Program-made: the position numbers and the translations under genes
Shown here: positions 18,706 through 26,678 of the stretch, piece after piece
How positions within the stretch are numbered: position 1 is the first letter of the stretch
How the letters are laid out: every line of letters begins with the position of its first letter
Notes under the pieces: generated by a model
Told to the model about the DNA's origin: nothing
Database searches by the model: none
The model's input: the letters and a program-made list of their open reading frames with translations, nothing else
Source of the DNA: an uncultured Bacteroidota bacterium
GTDB taxonomy: Bacteria > Bacteroidota > Bacteroidia > Chitinophagales > Chitinophagaceae
DNA: 42,317 nucleotides
Assembly (NCBI GenBank): GCA_903905065.1
Contig: CAIVEW010000113.1
Span: 1-42,317 of the forward strand
Reading direction: 5' to 3'

Positions 18706-20058
18706 TTACCGGTTGGTTATCTCCACCTTACCAGTCAGCACACTACTTGCTGTTGTTGCTGTAATGACGTAAATCCCGCCGGCAACGCCAATATCCAATA
18801 AACACGCCCTGTTTGTAACTGTAGTTATTTCTTTTACTTTCTCACCAGTGACATTGGTTATTACCAGGTGCAGATCCTCATTGTTCGCAGATGTAAAATT
18901 CACAGTAAAAGAACCATTGTTCGGATTGGGGTATATACTCATTTCCGACGCTCCTTTGTCCACTTGTTTTATCGCGGTCACCGTAGATGTTATGTAGTTG
19001 ACACGATTGTAGAACCAGTCAGAAAAATAGATGTTGCCGTTATTGTCTACTGCCAGGCCTTTGCAATCACCAATCAGCGCATTTACCGCCAGGCCGGTAT
19101 CACCGTTAAAACCCCTTACACCTTGTCTGCCCGCAATAGTCACTACAGAATTGGAACTTGCATCCACTTTCCGGATTGTATAATTCGCTTCATCAGATTC
19201 ATAAATATTCCCCCACCGGTCGACGGCGACGCTCGAAGGTGAATTAATAGCGCAATGGATAGCATCAGATCCGTTTGCGCTGGAACTTCCCAGGCCAGTA
19301 CCCATCACAGTAGAAATTTTGTGAAAAGTATCCACTTTCCTGATTCGGTTATTACCTTGGTCCGCTATATAAACATTCCCTATATTATCAACGGCTACGC
19401 CTGTGGGATTATTCAACTCTGCAAGCAAAGCCGATGGCCAGTCATCCGTATTAAATCCCTGGGTGCCCGTACCGGCTATGGTGGTAATGGTTCCGTTGAG
19501 GTCTATTTTACGTACTGCATTATTAACCCTGTCGGCAAAATAAACGTTTCCAGCAATGTCGACAGCCACGCCGGTGGGCCCGTATATCCTGGCAGCAGTC
19601 GCTGGTCCGTTATCCCCGCTATAGCCTATCGCCCCTGTACCTGCTATTGTAGTAATGTTGCCCGATGCATCTACTTTGCGGATACGGTTATTGGTCCGGT
19701 CGGCAATATATACGTTCCCCGAAATATCTGCCGCTACCCCCATCGGGTCATGTAGCTCAGCGCCTATCGCAGGCCCATTATCGCCACCAAAACCCGCAGT
19801 TCCATTACCGGCTATCGTAGTGATTGTACCAGCACTGCTGATCTTCCGTATGCGTTGGTTGTAAAAATCTGCCACATACGAATTTCCGGCACCGTCCACT
19901 GCAACTCCCGCCGGTCCATATATTTCAGCAGCAGTTGCCGCACTAGTGTCACCGCTGAAGCCGGCTACACCTGTCCCGCCGATCGTGTATATTGTCTGCG
20001 CGTTCGTATTAGCGACAAAACCAAGCACAAAAAGACCAGGTAGCAATATCTTTTTCAT
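18706..20058 (-). CDS. Secreted six-repeat NHL beta-propeller with T9SS sorting domain
   Basis: A 450-residue paralogue, first gene of the NHL block. The signal peptide is about 20 residues (MKKILLPGLFVLGFVANTNA). Six repeats with GVAVDxxGNVYIAD and NNRIRKVD signatures are present. Repeats 4 and 5 have lost the usual SGDGGPAT loop: repeat 4 has NTDDWPSAL and repeat 5 has SANGSDAI. The T9SS domain starts SIYPNPNNGSF and ends with VEITNR. The downstream NHL gene follows after 62 bases, which suggests a two-gene unit. Confidence 0.92.
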   Translation of the reverse strand: MKKILLPGLFVLGFVANTNAQTIYTIGGTGVAGFSGDTSAATAAEIYGPAGVAVDGAGNSYVADFYNQRIRKISSAGTITTIAGNGTAGFGGDNGPAIGAELHDPMGVAADISGNVYIADRTNNRIRKVDASGNITTIAGTGAIGYSGDNGPATAARIYGPTGVAVDIAGNVYFADRVNNAVRKIDLNGTITTIAGTGTQGFNTDDWPSALLAELNNPTGVAVDNIGNVYIADQGNNRIRKVDTFHKISTVMGTGLGSSSANGSDAIHCAINSPSSVAVDRWGNIYESDEANYTIRKVDASSNSVVTIAGRQGVRGFNGDTGLAVNALIGDCKGLAVDNNGNIYFSDWFYNRVNYITSTVTAIKQVDKGASEMSIYPNPNNGSFTVNFTSANNEDLHLVITNVTGEKVKEITTVTNRACLLDIGVAGGIYVITATTASSVLTGKVEITNR

Positions 20059-20194
20059 ATGGGAAATTTGGCACTAAGGTATTGATTTTTTAGCGATTTT
20101 TTAACCCAACTTCTCTTTTATAATATTGACTTAACCAGCAAAAGTGGCTATGGCATCACGCACCAAATCCTTCAAAATATACAAAAAGAACACT

Positions 20195-20231
20195 TTTGTC
20201 CAAGATCACGGATTAAAACATTGTACCTTTG
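20195..20231 (+). promoter_or_regulatory. Probable promoter of the RluB-type pseudouridine synthase gene
   Basis: TACCTTTG at 20224-20231 is an exact -7 box. TTTG at 20195-20198 lies 25 bases upstream, slightly further than usual. Transcription from about 20238 would give a leader of about 22 bases that is A-rich before the ATG at 20260. Confidence 0.5.
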
Positions 20232-20259
20232 CCCGGCTCAACAAGTGATTCAATAAAAA

Positions 20260-21915
20260 ATGCGAAAAAGCTCATCCCGCGGGGACAAACCCGGACCAGA
20301 CGATACATTTAGTAATAGTGGCCCTAAGCCAGGGAAATCTTTCAAAAAGAAAAATTACGACGGCCGCAGCCAATCGTCAGGTGATGGCCCATCGCGCCCT
20401 GCACGGCCATATTCGGGTAGAACAACCGATGGGGAAGCAGGGAAATTCCGTTCTGACAAACCTTTTGGTAAGGAACCAAAGCGCGGAGCCAGCAAAGAAT
20501 TTGACAAGCCTCGCAAGCCATTTGGCGATAAACCGTTTTCAGACCGGCCTAAAAAATCCTTTGATAAACCTTCCGGTAGAGATGGCGAGCCCCGCAAACC
20601 ATATGGCGATAAACCATTCTCAGACCGACCTAAAAGGTCGTTCGATAAACCCGGCAGAGATGAAGGCCCACGTGAGCCCCGCAAACCTTATGGTGATAAA
20701 CCATTCTCTGACCGGCCAAAGAGGTCTTTCGATAAGCCCACAGACAGCGAACCACGCGAGCCAAGAAAAGAATTTGATCAACCACGCAAACCATACGGCG
20801 ACAAGCCATTCAACGACCGCGGGAAAAAACCTTTCGATAAGGAAAAGAAGCCTTTTGATAAGTCTTCATTTAAAAAAGAAGACGGATTCAAAAAGCCCGG
20901 AAAACAGGCAGACTCTCGCCCTTTCCGGGACCGGCCCAAACCACCACCCGCACCGAAATTCGAAAAAGCGCCTGATGAGATCACATTCTCAAAAGACATT
21001 GATGATGTGAACCCCGGCAAGTATGATGTGGTGAGCCCGGAAATAAAATACGATAAGCAAAAGCGCGGATCGAAGGCAAAGGAAGAACCAAGAGAGAAAA
21101 AACCACATACGCCTTCAGGAAAAAGAAAGCACTATCATAACCACGACCATGATGATGACGAGGACGAAGATGATAAGGAAATAAACCAGACCAATGGCCC
21201 ACGGCTGGAAATGCCGCTGAATAAGTTCATAGCCCACAGCGGCGAGTGCAGCCGCAGGGATGCGGCAGAGTTAGTGAAGCAGGGCAAAGTAAAAGTAAAT
21301 GGAGAACTGGTGTTGGACCCTGGCTACAGGGTGAAACATGACGACAAAGTAACCCTTAGCGGAAAGAAACTAACCCCTCAAAAAGGGATGGTGTATATAC
21401 TGCTCAATAAGCCCAAAGGATTTATTACTACCAATGAAGACCCTCAGGGTCGCAAGACCGTTATGCAGCTCGTAGCCAATTCTGGAGTCGACCGTCTGTT
21501 CCCAGTAGGTCGCCTGGATCGCGACACATCCGGGCTGCTGCTGATAACAAACGATGGCGAACTGACGCAAAAACTCTGCCATCCATCTTACAACATCAAA
21601 AAAGTATATCACGTAACACTTGACAAACCACTGACCAAGGCCGACTTCGATAAGATCATGGAAGGCGTGGAACTGGAAGACGGAAAGGCAGTTGTCGATG
21701 CCCTGGCGTGGCTGGACAAAAAGAATGAACTGGGCCTCGAGATACACAGTGGCCGTAATCGTATCGTACGCCGCATTTTTGAATCACTGGGCTATGTGGT
21801 AGAAAAGCTGGACCGCATGATGTATGCCGGCCTCACCAAGAAAAACCTGCCCCGCAGCAAGTGGCGCTTCCTGGATGAGCGGGAAGTTGTATTATTAAAA
21901 CATTTTAAGGTTTAA
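20260..21915 (+). CDS. RluB/RsuA-family pseudouridine synthase with long repetitive disordered N-terminus
   Basis: The enzyme occupies the last about 235 of 551 residues. An S4 RNA-binding domain (about 318-366; LNKFIAHSGECSRRDAAELV is 19-20 residues of it) precedes the RsuA/RluB catalytic domain, with Asp420 in GRLDRDTSGLLL and the closing SGRNRIVRRIFESLGY. Family members modify uridines in rRNA. Residues 1-310 are low-complexity and strongly charged. Residues 84-194 hold four tandem copies of a unit like KPYGDKPFSDRPKRSFDKP. A His/Asp/Glu cluster follows at 291-307 (HYHNHDHDDDEDEDDKE), possibly metal-binding. Basic disordered extensions occur on other Bacteroidota RluB-like proteins and may bind RNA (inference). 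Which rRNA site it modifies is not shown. Confidence 0.93.
   Translation: MRKSSSRGDKPGPDDTFSNSGPKPGKSFKKKNYDGRSQSSGDGPSRPARPYSGRTTDGEAGKFRSDKPFGKEPKRGASKEFDKPRKPFGDKPFSDRPKKSFDKPSGRDGEPRKPYGDKPFSDRPKRSFDKPGRDEGPREPRKPYGDKPFSDRPKRSFDKPTDSEPREPRKEFDQPRKPYGDKPFNDRGKKPFDKEKKPFDKSSFKKEDGFKKPGKQADSRPFRDRPKPPPAPKFEKAPDEITFSKDIDDVNPGKYDVVSPEIKYDKQKRGSKAKEEPREKKPHTPSGKRKHYHNHDHDDDEDEDDKEINQTNGPRLEMPLNKFIAHSGECSRRDAAELVKQGKVKVNGELVLDPGYRVKHDDKVTLSGKKLTPQKGMVYILLNKPKGFITTNEDPQGRKTVMQLVANSGVDRLFPVGRLDRDTSGLLLITNDGELTQKLCHPSYNIKKVYHVTLDKPLTKADFDKIMEGVELEDGKAVVDALAWLDKKNELGLEIHSGRNRIVRRIFESLGYVVEKLDRMMYAGLTKKNLPRSKWRFLDEREVVLLKHFKV
20509..20841 (+). repeat. In-frame coding repeat of the pseudouridine synthase N-terminus
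   Basis: Four imperfect units encode PRKPYGDKPFSDRPKRSFDKP-like peptides, beginning at residues 84, 111, 140 and 175. Spacers between units are variable and rich in Arg, Glu and Gly. Copy number is likely to differ between strains. Confidence 0.8.
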
Positions 21916-21922
21916 TCTCTAC

Positions 21923-21955
21923 AGATGTGCCACACTTTTAGAGTGTGGCACATCT
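21923..21955. repeat. Perfect 14-bp hairpin between the pseudouridine synthase and amidohydrolase genes
   Basis: AGATGTGCCACACT (21923-21936) and its exact reverse complement (21942-21955) flank a 5-base TTTAG loop. No T run follows on the plus strand, so it is not a standard terminator. It starts 7 bases after the stop codon at 21915 and ends 7 bases before the ATG at 21963, so in mRNA it could hide the start region or act as an intergenic processing element. Confidence 0.85.
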
Positions 21956-21962
21956 ATACAAA

Positions 21963-23117
21963 ATGAGCTTCATCACCGCACAACGCATCCACAACGGCCA
22001 AAAATGGCTGCCCGAGGGCACTACAATAGAAGTAGCCGACAATGGCACCATACTCGCCATCCACGATACCCCAACAAACGACACCATAACCTACGAAGGC
22101 ATCCTTACCCCCGGCGTTGTAAACGCCCACTGCCACCTGGAGCTATCACACATGAAGGGCGTTGTACCCGAACACACCGGCCTGATACCCTTCCTGAAAA
22201 CCATCCCCCGGCACCGCAACGATTTTACAGACGAACAAAAAAAGGCAGCCCGCCACAATGCCTATAACGAACTATTGCAAAATGGTGTGGTAGCAGTTGG
22301 CGATATCGCCAATACTACCGACACCCTCGACATCCGCGCGCTGGGAAAACTCAACTTTTACACTTTTGTAGAGTCGATCGGCTTTACTGAAGCAAATGCA
22401 CAAAAGGCTTTTGGCTTTGCCATAAGTACCTACGAAACATTCGCAGCACAGCAGGGAGCCAACCTGAAACAGGCCATAATACCGCACGCCCCCTACTCTG
22501 TTTCTTCGCCCCTGTTCCGGCTCATTGACGCCCACGCCCGCGATGTAGTGATCTCCATACACAACCAGGAAAGCGAGGAAGAGAATAAATTCTATAATAA
22601 AAAAGAAGGCGGCGTCCGTGACCTGCTGCAGACGCTAGGCGTAGACGATAGTTTCTTTACCCCCACCGGCCGTTCATCGTTGCAGTCTTATCTGCAGTGG
22701 CTGTCGCCCACTCACCCATTCATCTTCGTCCACAACACTTACACCCGCAGGCAGGATGTGCAGTTTGCCCATAGCCGCCTCAAAGATGTCTACTGGTGCC
22801 TCTGCCCGAATGCCAACCTATACATAGAAAACACCCTGCCCGATATCGATATGTTCATCAGCGAGAACGCCAATATCTGCATCGGCACAGACAGCCTTGC
22901 CTCCAATCACCAGCTATCTGTTTTATCAGAGCTGCAAACCATAAAAGACCGCTACCCCGCCCTCACCTGGGAAACCCTCCTTACCTGGGGCACCCGCAAT
23001 GGCGCGCTTGCCCTACAAATGCAAGATATAGGGATTATAGAGGTCGGTAAAAGGCCCGGAATATTGCAAATTATAGATATAGATGGCTTTTCTCCGGGTC
23101 TGATACGGGTTGTGTAA
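21963..23117 (+). CDS. Amidohydrolase resembling aminofutalosine deaminase / SAH deaminase
   Basis: A 384-residue cytosolic metal-dependent deaminase-like enzyme. The HxH site is NAHCHLELSH (His56, His58). Other signature segments are IIPHAPYSVS (about 172-181), ISIHNQESEEEN (about 197-208), FVHNTYT (about 255) and GTDSLASNHQLSVLSEL (about 308-324). The combination fits the MqnF/SAH-deaminase branch, and MqnF acts in the futalosine route to menaquinone. No other menaquinone gene is in the window, so the substrate is tentative. An upstream in-frame GTG at 21945 lies inside the hairpin, so ATG at 21963 is the better start. The gene follows the pseudouridine synthase by 47 bases. Confidence 0.85.
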   Translation: MSFITAQRIHNGQKWLPEGTTIEVADNGTILAIHDTPTNDTITYEGILTPGVVNAHCHLELSHMKGVVPEHTGLIPFLKTIPRHRNDFTDEQKKAARHNAYNELLQNGVVAVGDIANTTDTLDIRALGKLNFYTFVESIGFTEANAQKAFGFAISTYETFAAQQGANLKQAIIPHAPYSVSSPLFRLIDAHARDVVISIHNQESEEENKFYNKKEGGVRDLLQTLGVDDSFFTPTGRSSLQSYLQWLSPTHPFIFVHNTYTRRQDVQFAHSRLKDVYWCLCPNANLYIENTLPDIDMFISENANICIGTDSLASNHQLSVLSELQTIKDRYPALTWETLLTWGTRNGALALQMQDIGIIEVGKRPGILQIIDIDGFSPGLIRVV

Positions 23118-23180
23118 TCCACCCCTTGGGAGGTTCACCACAAGAATCCCCCTTTTTATAACAAAATACTTGCATCTTAA

Positions 23181-23214
23181 TTGTATTTTAATTACTTTAA
23201 CTTCCGTAAATTCG
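23181..23214 (+). promoter_or_regulatory. Possible recQ promoter
   Basis: TTG at 23181-23183, a 23-base spacer, and TAAATTCG at 23207-23214 match the Bacteroidota pattern with one mismatch. A leader of about 90 bases would result. The rest of the 194-base gap 23118-23311 shows nothing else I can name. Confidence 0.4.
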
Positions 23215-23311
23215 CAGTCCTTAAAAATCCACCCTTACCCGGAAATGCCCTGCACTCAGCAGGTTGGTTGGCGAATGGCTTGATTTAATAACTTTTAGTT
23301 AAAAAACGTGT

Positions 23312-25537
23312 ATGGAAGCGCTTAGTAAGACGAATGCTAATACCAAATTGAATCTCAAGAAAGAATTACATAAATATTTCGGCTTCGACACCTTCAAGGG
23401 TGAACAGGAAAAAATAATAGCCAGCATACTCAGTGGCAGGGACACTTTTGTTATCATGCCTACTGGCGGCGGCAAGTCGCTCTGCTACCAGCTACCTGCA
23501 TTGCTGAGCGATGGCGTCGCTATCATTGTTTCCCCGCTTATCGCGCTAATGAAAAACCAGGTAGACCTCATACGCGGCTACAGCGACCAGGATAATATTG
23601 CGCATTTTCTTAATTCCACACTGAGCAAGGCGCAGCAAAAGAAAGTAAAATCAGATCTTACCGAGGGCAAAACAAAAATGCTATACGTAGCTCCTGAAAC
23701 GCTGACCAAGCAGGAGAACATCAATTTTTTCGCTGATCTGCCTATATCATTTATTGCAGTCGACGAGGCGCATTGCATCTCTGAGTGGGGTCACGATTTC
23801 CGCCCGGAGTACCGCAAGCTCCGCGACATGATCAATATGATCAACGTCGATCTACCCATCATCGCCCTTACGGCCACAGCAACACCTAAAGTGCAGGACG
23901 ATATTGTGAAGAACCTGGAGCTGCATGATGCGAATATCTTCATAGATTCATTCAACCGTCCAAATCTTTATTACGAGATCGTCCCGAAAGGCACAAAGGA
24001 GCAAACGCTGAAGAACATGGTGAAATTCATCAACACCATGAAAGGCAAGAGCGGTATCATATACACATTGAACCGGAAAACTACCGAGGAGCTGGCACAA
24101 ACGCTCGTTGCCAATGGCATCAGTGCCGTAGCCTATCACGCAGGGCTGGAAGGCCCGCTGCGTTCACAGCGCCAGGACCAGTTCCTGATGGAGAAGGTGG
24201 ACGTGATCGTGGCTACCATAGCGTTTGGTATGGGCATAGATAAGCCCGATGTGCGCTTTGTGATACATTATAACATTCCAAAATCGCTGGAGAACTACTA
24301 CCAGGAAACGGGCCGCGCAGGCCGCGACGGAATGGAAGGCAAGTGTATGCTGCTATACTCTCACAAAGACGTACAGAAACTAGAGCACCTCATGCGCGAC
24401 AAGCCCCTCAGCGAGCGCGAAATGGGTGGCCAGCTTATCTCTGAAACTCTGGCTTACGTGGAGAGCGGCGTCTGCCGTAGAAAGCTGCTGCTGCACTATT
24501 TCGGCGAAGCGTATAAGAATGAGAACTGCGGTAACTGTGATAACTGCCTCCACCCCAAGGAAAAGCTTGAAGTTAAAGACAGCGTTAAGATCACCCTCGA
24601 TACCATCACCGAGCTGGATGAACGTTTCGGTATAGATTATGTCGTTAATATCATCCTCGGCAGGTCAAACCCGCAAATACAAACGTTCCGGCACGATAAG
24701 CTGAAATCCTTCGGCTCTGGCCTCATCATGGAGATGGATGCCAACTTTTGGAATTCGCTGATCCGCCAGATGATGCTGGAAGGCATGATACGCAAGGATA
24801 TTGAAGAATATGGCTTGCTGAAGATAACAGACAAAGGGAAGAAATTTCATAAGAAACCGTATTCTATCATGGTTGCCCTCAACCATAAATATGAGGAAAC
24901 AACTGCCGAAGATGACGACGCCAGCAGCAGCGGTCCCGCCACTACAGACACAGTTTTGTTTGAGTTACTGAAAGACCTGCGCAAGCAAACCGCCAAGGAA
25001 AAGAACCTGCCGCCATTTGTGATCTTCCTCGAAAATTCGCTGGAAGACATGGCCACCAACTACCCCACCACGCTTGAGGAGCTGGAGAAGATAGCTGGCG
25101 TAAGCAAGGGCAAAGCGCTGCGCTATGGACGAAAGTTTGTCGACCTCATAGCCAAGTACGTAGAGGAAAACGAAATAGAGAAACCCGACGACTTCGTAAT
25201 GAAGAGCGTGGTGAACAAGAGCGGCATGAAAGTGTTTATTATCCAGAACATAGATAAAAAGATACCGCTGGAGACCATTGCCAAGAACAAGGGCCTCTCC
25301 CTGCCCGACCTCCTCGTGGAAATGGAAACCATAGTAGCCAGCGGCACCCGCCTTAACCTCGACTATTGCCTGGAGCAGGAACTGGACGACAATGAACAGG
25401 AAGACATTTTCGACTACTTCCGCAGCAGCCACGACGACAATATGGATAGTGCCTTCGAAGAGTTCAAAGACCGCGACGTAAGCATAGAGCATCTCAAGAT
25501 GATGCGCATCAAGTTTATGAGCGAATATGCTAATTAA
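23312..25537 (+). CDS. recQ: ATP-dependent DNA helicase RecQ
   Basis: A 3'-5' DNA helicase for recombination and repair, 741 residues. Walker A is TGGGKS with Lys55. The DEAH box is at 151-154 in [15 protein letters not shown]. Motif VI includes the segment [14 protein letters not shown]. The RQC zinc site has Cys near 388 and the CGNCDNC cluster near 406-412. An HRDC domain lies at about 545-625 ([17 protein letters not shown], then [14 protein letters not shown]). The C-terminal part, about 640-741, contains a helix-turn-helix-like segment ([18 protein letters not shown]) as in longer RecQ proteins. A strong terminator follows at 25564-25600. It appears monocistronic. Confidence 0.97.
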   Translation: MEALSKTNANTKLNLKKELHKYFGFDTFKGEQEKIIASILSGRDTFVIMPTGGGKSLCYQLPALLSDGVAIIVSPLIALMKNQVDLIRGYSDQDNIAHFLNSTLSKAQQKKVKSDLTEGKTKMLYVAPETLTKQENINFFADLPISFIAVDEAHCISEWGHDFRPEYRKLRDMINMINVDLPIIALTATATPKVQDDIVKNLELHDANIFIDSFNRPNLYYEIVPKGTKEQTLKNMVKFINTMKGKSGIIYTLNRKTTEELAQTLVANGISAVAYHAGLEGPLRSQRQDQFLMEKVDVIVATIAFGMGIDKPDVRFVIHYNIPKSLENYYQETGRAGRDGMEGKCMLLYSHKDVQKLEHLMRDKPLSEREMGGQLISETLAYVESGVCRRKLLLHYFGEAYKNENCGNCDNCLHPKEKLEVKDSVKITLDTITELDERFGIDYVVNIILGRSNPQIQTFRHDKLKSFGSGLIMEMDANFWNSLIRQMMLEGMIRKDIEEYGLLKITDKGKKFHKKPYSIMVALNHKYEETTAEDDDASSSGPATTDTVLFELLKDLRKQTAKEKNLPPFVIFLENSLEDMATNYPTTLEELEKIAGVSKGKALRYGRKFVDLIAKYVEENEIEKPDDFVMKSVVNKSGMKVFIIQNIDKKIPLETIAKNKGLSLPDLLVEMETIVASGTRLNLDYCLEQELDDNEQEDIFDYFRSSHDDNMDSAFEEFKDRDVSIEHLKMMRIKFMSEYAN

Positions 25538-25538
25538 A

Positions 25539-25558
25539 ACCTGCCTGTCGGTAGGCAC
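25539..25558. repeat. REP-like ACCTGCCTG(Y)CGGTAGG element, copy 1
   Basis: ACCTGCCTGTCGGTAGGCAC lies immediately after the recQ stop codon. Related copies are at 26597-26618 and, inverted, 31443-31463. It forms a partial hairpin with CCTGCC and GGTAGG arms through a G-T pair. Confidence 0.65.
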
Positions 25559-25563
25559 GAATT

Positions 25564-25600
25564 AAAATCCCGGTAGGCGCTACCGGGATTTTGATTTTTT
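25564..25600 (+). terminator. Rho-independent terminator of recQ
   Basis: AAAATCCCGGTA (25564-25575) pairs perfectly with TACCGGGATTTT (25581-25592); an extra G-C pair closes a GCG loop. The tail GATTTTTT follows. The A run on the other side may also serve the convergent gene at 25642. Confidence 0.9.
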
Positions 25601-25641
25601 GGTGGTCCGAAACAGCCGTTGTGATCTTTGAAAAACCGATA

Positions 25642-26430
25642 CTATACCTCTATTTCTCCCTGCAGATAGGTGACTGCATGACCACTGATAGCCACCCGGT
25701 TTCCGTTGTGTTTGCACCATAGGTGACCCTTTCGTTCAGAAAGTTGTAAAGCCGTCAATTCGCTTTTGCCAAATACGCCCGCCCAGTAAGGTGTAAGCGT
25801 GGTATGCGCCGATCCCGTTACCGGGTCTTCGTTTATTCCAGACTGCGGTGCGAAGAACCGTGATACAAAATCACTGGCGGTGCCTTCAGCCGTAATGATC
25901 ACGCCTCTGCAATCCCTGATGTCTCCCAAGGCGGCAAAATCCGGCTTGATGCTGATCACTGCAGACTCCGATGGCAAAACGGCCATATAGTCTGTTTTGC
26001 CGCGGTATGTCTCCATGGGTTCTATACCGAGAGCCGCGGAAAGCCCCGGTGGTGTGGCCACCTTCTCAAAAATATCAGCCGGAAAGTCAAGAGTAAACAT
26101 GTCACCATCGCGGCGCACCTTTAGAAGGCCACTCAGCTTTGAGGAAAACACGATTTCCGGATCTTTGTGACCTACATAATTGAACAATACATGGGCGGAT
26201 GCCAGCGTAGCGTGGCCGCACAGGTCCACTTCTACCGCTGGGGTAAACCATCTGATATCATAGCCTCTTCCGGCAGGCACTATAAAAGCCGTTTCTGCCA
26301 GGTTATTTTCCGCTGCTATTCGCTGCATCAGATCTTCCGGAAGCCAGGCATCAATTAGGCATACAGCAGCCGGGTTACCACCAAACAGCCGTTCGGTAAA
26401 TGCGTCAACCTGAAACATTTTTATCTTCAT
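25642..26430 (-). CDS. PhzF-family isomerase-like protein
   Basis: A 262-residue protein with the PhzF/DAP-epimerase-like fold. MKIKMFQVDAFTERLFGGNP opens it, the catalytic Glu is Glu46 in NNLAETAF, and FTPAVEVDLCGHATLASAHV is the conserved segment that follows. GSAHTTLTPYW near residue 208 is also typical. PhzF of phenazine synthesis isomerises an enol-type intermediate, but most family members have unknown substrates and no phenazine genes are here. An ATG seven codons upstream (26451) is in frame but overlaps a -7 box at 26449-26456, so ATG at 26428-26430 is the more likely start. It converges on recQ. Confidence 0.9.
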   Translation of the reverse strand: MKIKMFQVDAFTERLFGGNPAAVCLIDAWLPEDLMQRIAAENNLAETAFIVPAGRGYDIRWFTPAVEVDLCGHATLASAHVLFNYVGHKDPEIVFSSKLSGLLKVRRDGDMFTLDFPADIFEKVATPPGLSAALGIEPMETYRGKTDYMAVLPSESAVISIKPDFAALGDIRDCRGVIITAEGTASDFVSRFFAPQSGINEDPVTGSAHTTLTPYWAGVFGKSELTALQLSERKGHLWCKHNGNRVAISGHAVTYLQGEIEV

Positions 26431-26448
26431 TGTTGCAAAATAAGAGCA

Positions 26449-26456
26449 CAAAGATA
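26449..26456 (-). promoter_or_regulatory. Probable -7 box of the PhzF-family gene
   Basis: The minus strand reads TATCTTTG, an exact TAnnTTTG match. The predicted transcription start, near 26442, lies upstream of ATG at 26430 and downstream of the ATG at 26451, which decides the start codon. No TTTG box is seen at normal spacing. Confidence 0.45.
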
Positions 26457-26572
26457 CTACGTAAGAAAAATGAGAGAAACCGGAGATTTTCAGCTCAAAA
26501 TCAATCTAATCATCAGTGGAGTCAAAGAACCCCGTAGATCTGCAATTCAGCAGCACTGCAAATCTGGAAAAA

Positions 26573-26588
26573 CAGTAAATCAGTAAAT
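26573..26588. repeat. Two tandem CAGTAAAT units
   Basis: CAGTAAAT occurs at 26573-26580 and 26581-26588, an 8-base period. It is in the divergent gap between the PhzF-family gene and the receiver-PAS gene. It has the same period as the gene-end arrays but is not at a stop codon. Confidence 0.6.
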
Positions 26589-26596
26589 CACGGATA

Positions 26597-26618
26597 ACCT
26601 GCCTGCCGGTAGGTAGGT
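26597..26618. repeat. REP-like ACCTGCCTG(Y)CGGTAGG element, copy 2
   Basis: A 22-base imperfect palindrome, ACCTGCCTGCC followed by GGTAGGTAGGT. The arms pair fully if G-T pairs are allowed. It lies about 60 bases before the start codon of the receiver-PAS gene. Confidence 0.65.
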
Positions 26619-26638
26619 CTGAGGTTCAGACAATTTTG

Positions 26639-26646
26639 TACATTCG
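26639..26646 (+). promoter_or_regulatory. Possible -7 box of the receiver-PAS gene
   Basis: TACATTCG differs from TAnnTTTG by one base and lies 32 bases before the ATG at 26679. No matching -33 box is visible. Confidence 0.3.
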
Positions 26647-26678
26647 CATTCCCACAGAAATCAGGAGCAAGGAAGGGT

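Noticed and set aside
12449..20058. Recent transposition as the cause of the NHL cluster
   Set aside because: No transposase, terminal inverted repeat or target duplication was found. Sequence divergence indicates old duplication.
21945..21962. GTG start for the amidohydrolase
   Set aside because: It lies within the right arm of a perfect hairpin and adds six residues with no similarity to the family. ATG at 21963 begins MSFITAQRI, which fits.
23118..23160. Terminator after the amidohydrolase (ACCCCTTGGGAGGT)
   Set aside because: The stem would be short and imperfect, and the T run is several bases away; not strong enough to list.
24965..25558. A 197-residue minus-strand frame
   Set aside because: It is antisense to the HRDC and C-terminal part of recQ. 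Its end would run through the REP-like element and it has no recognisable domain.
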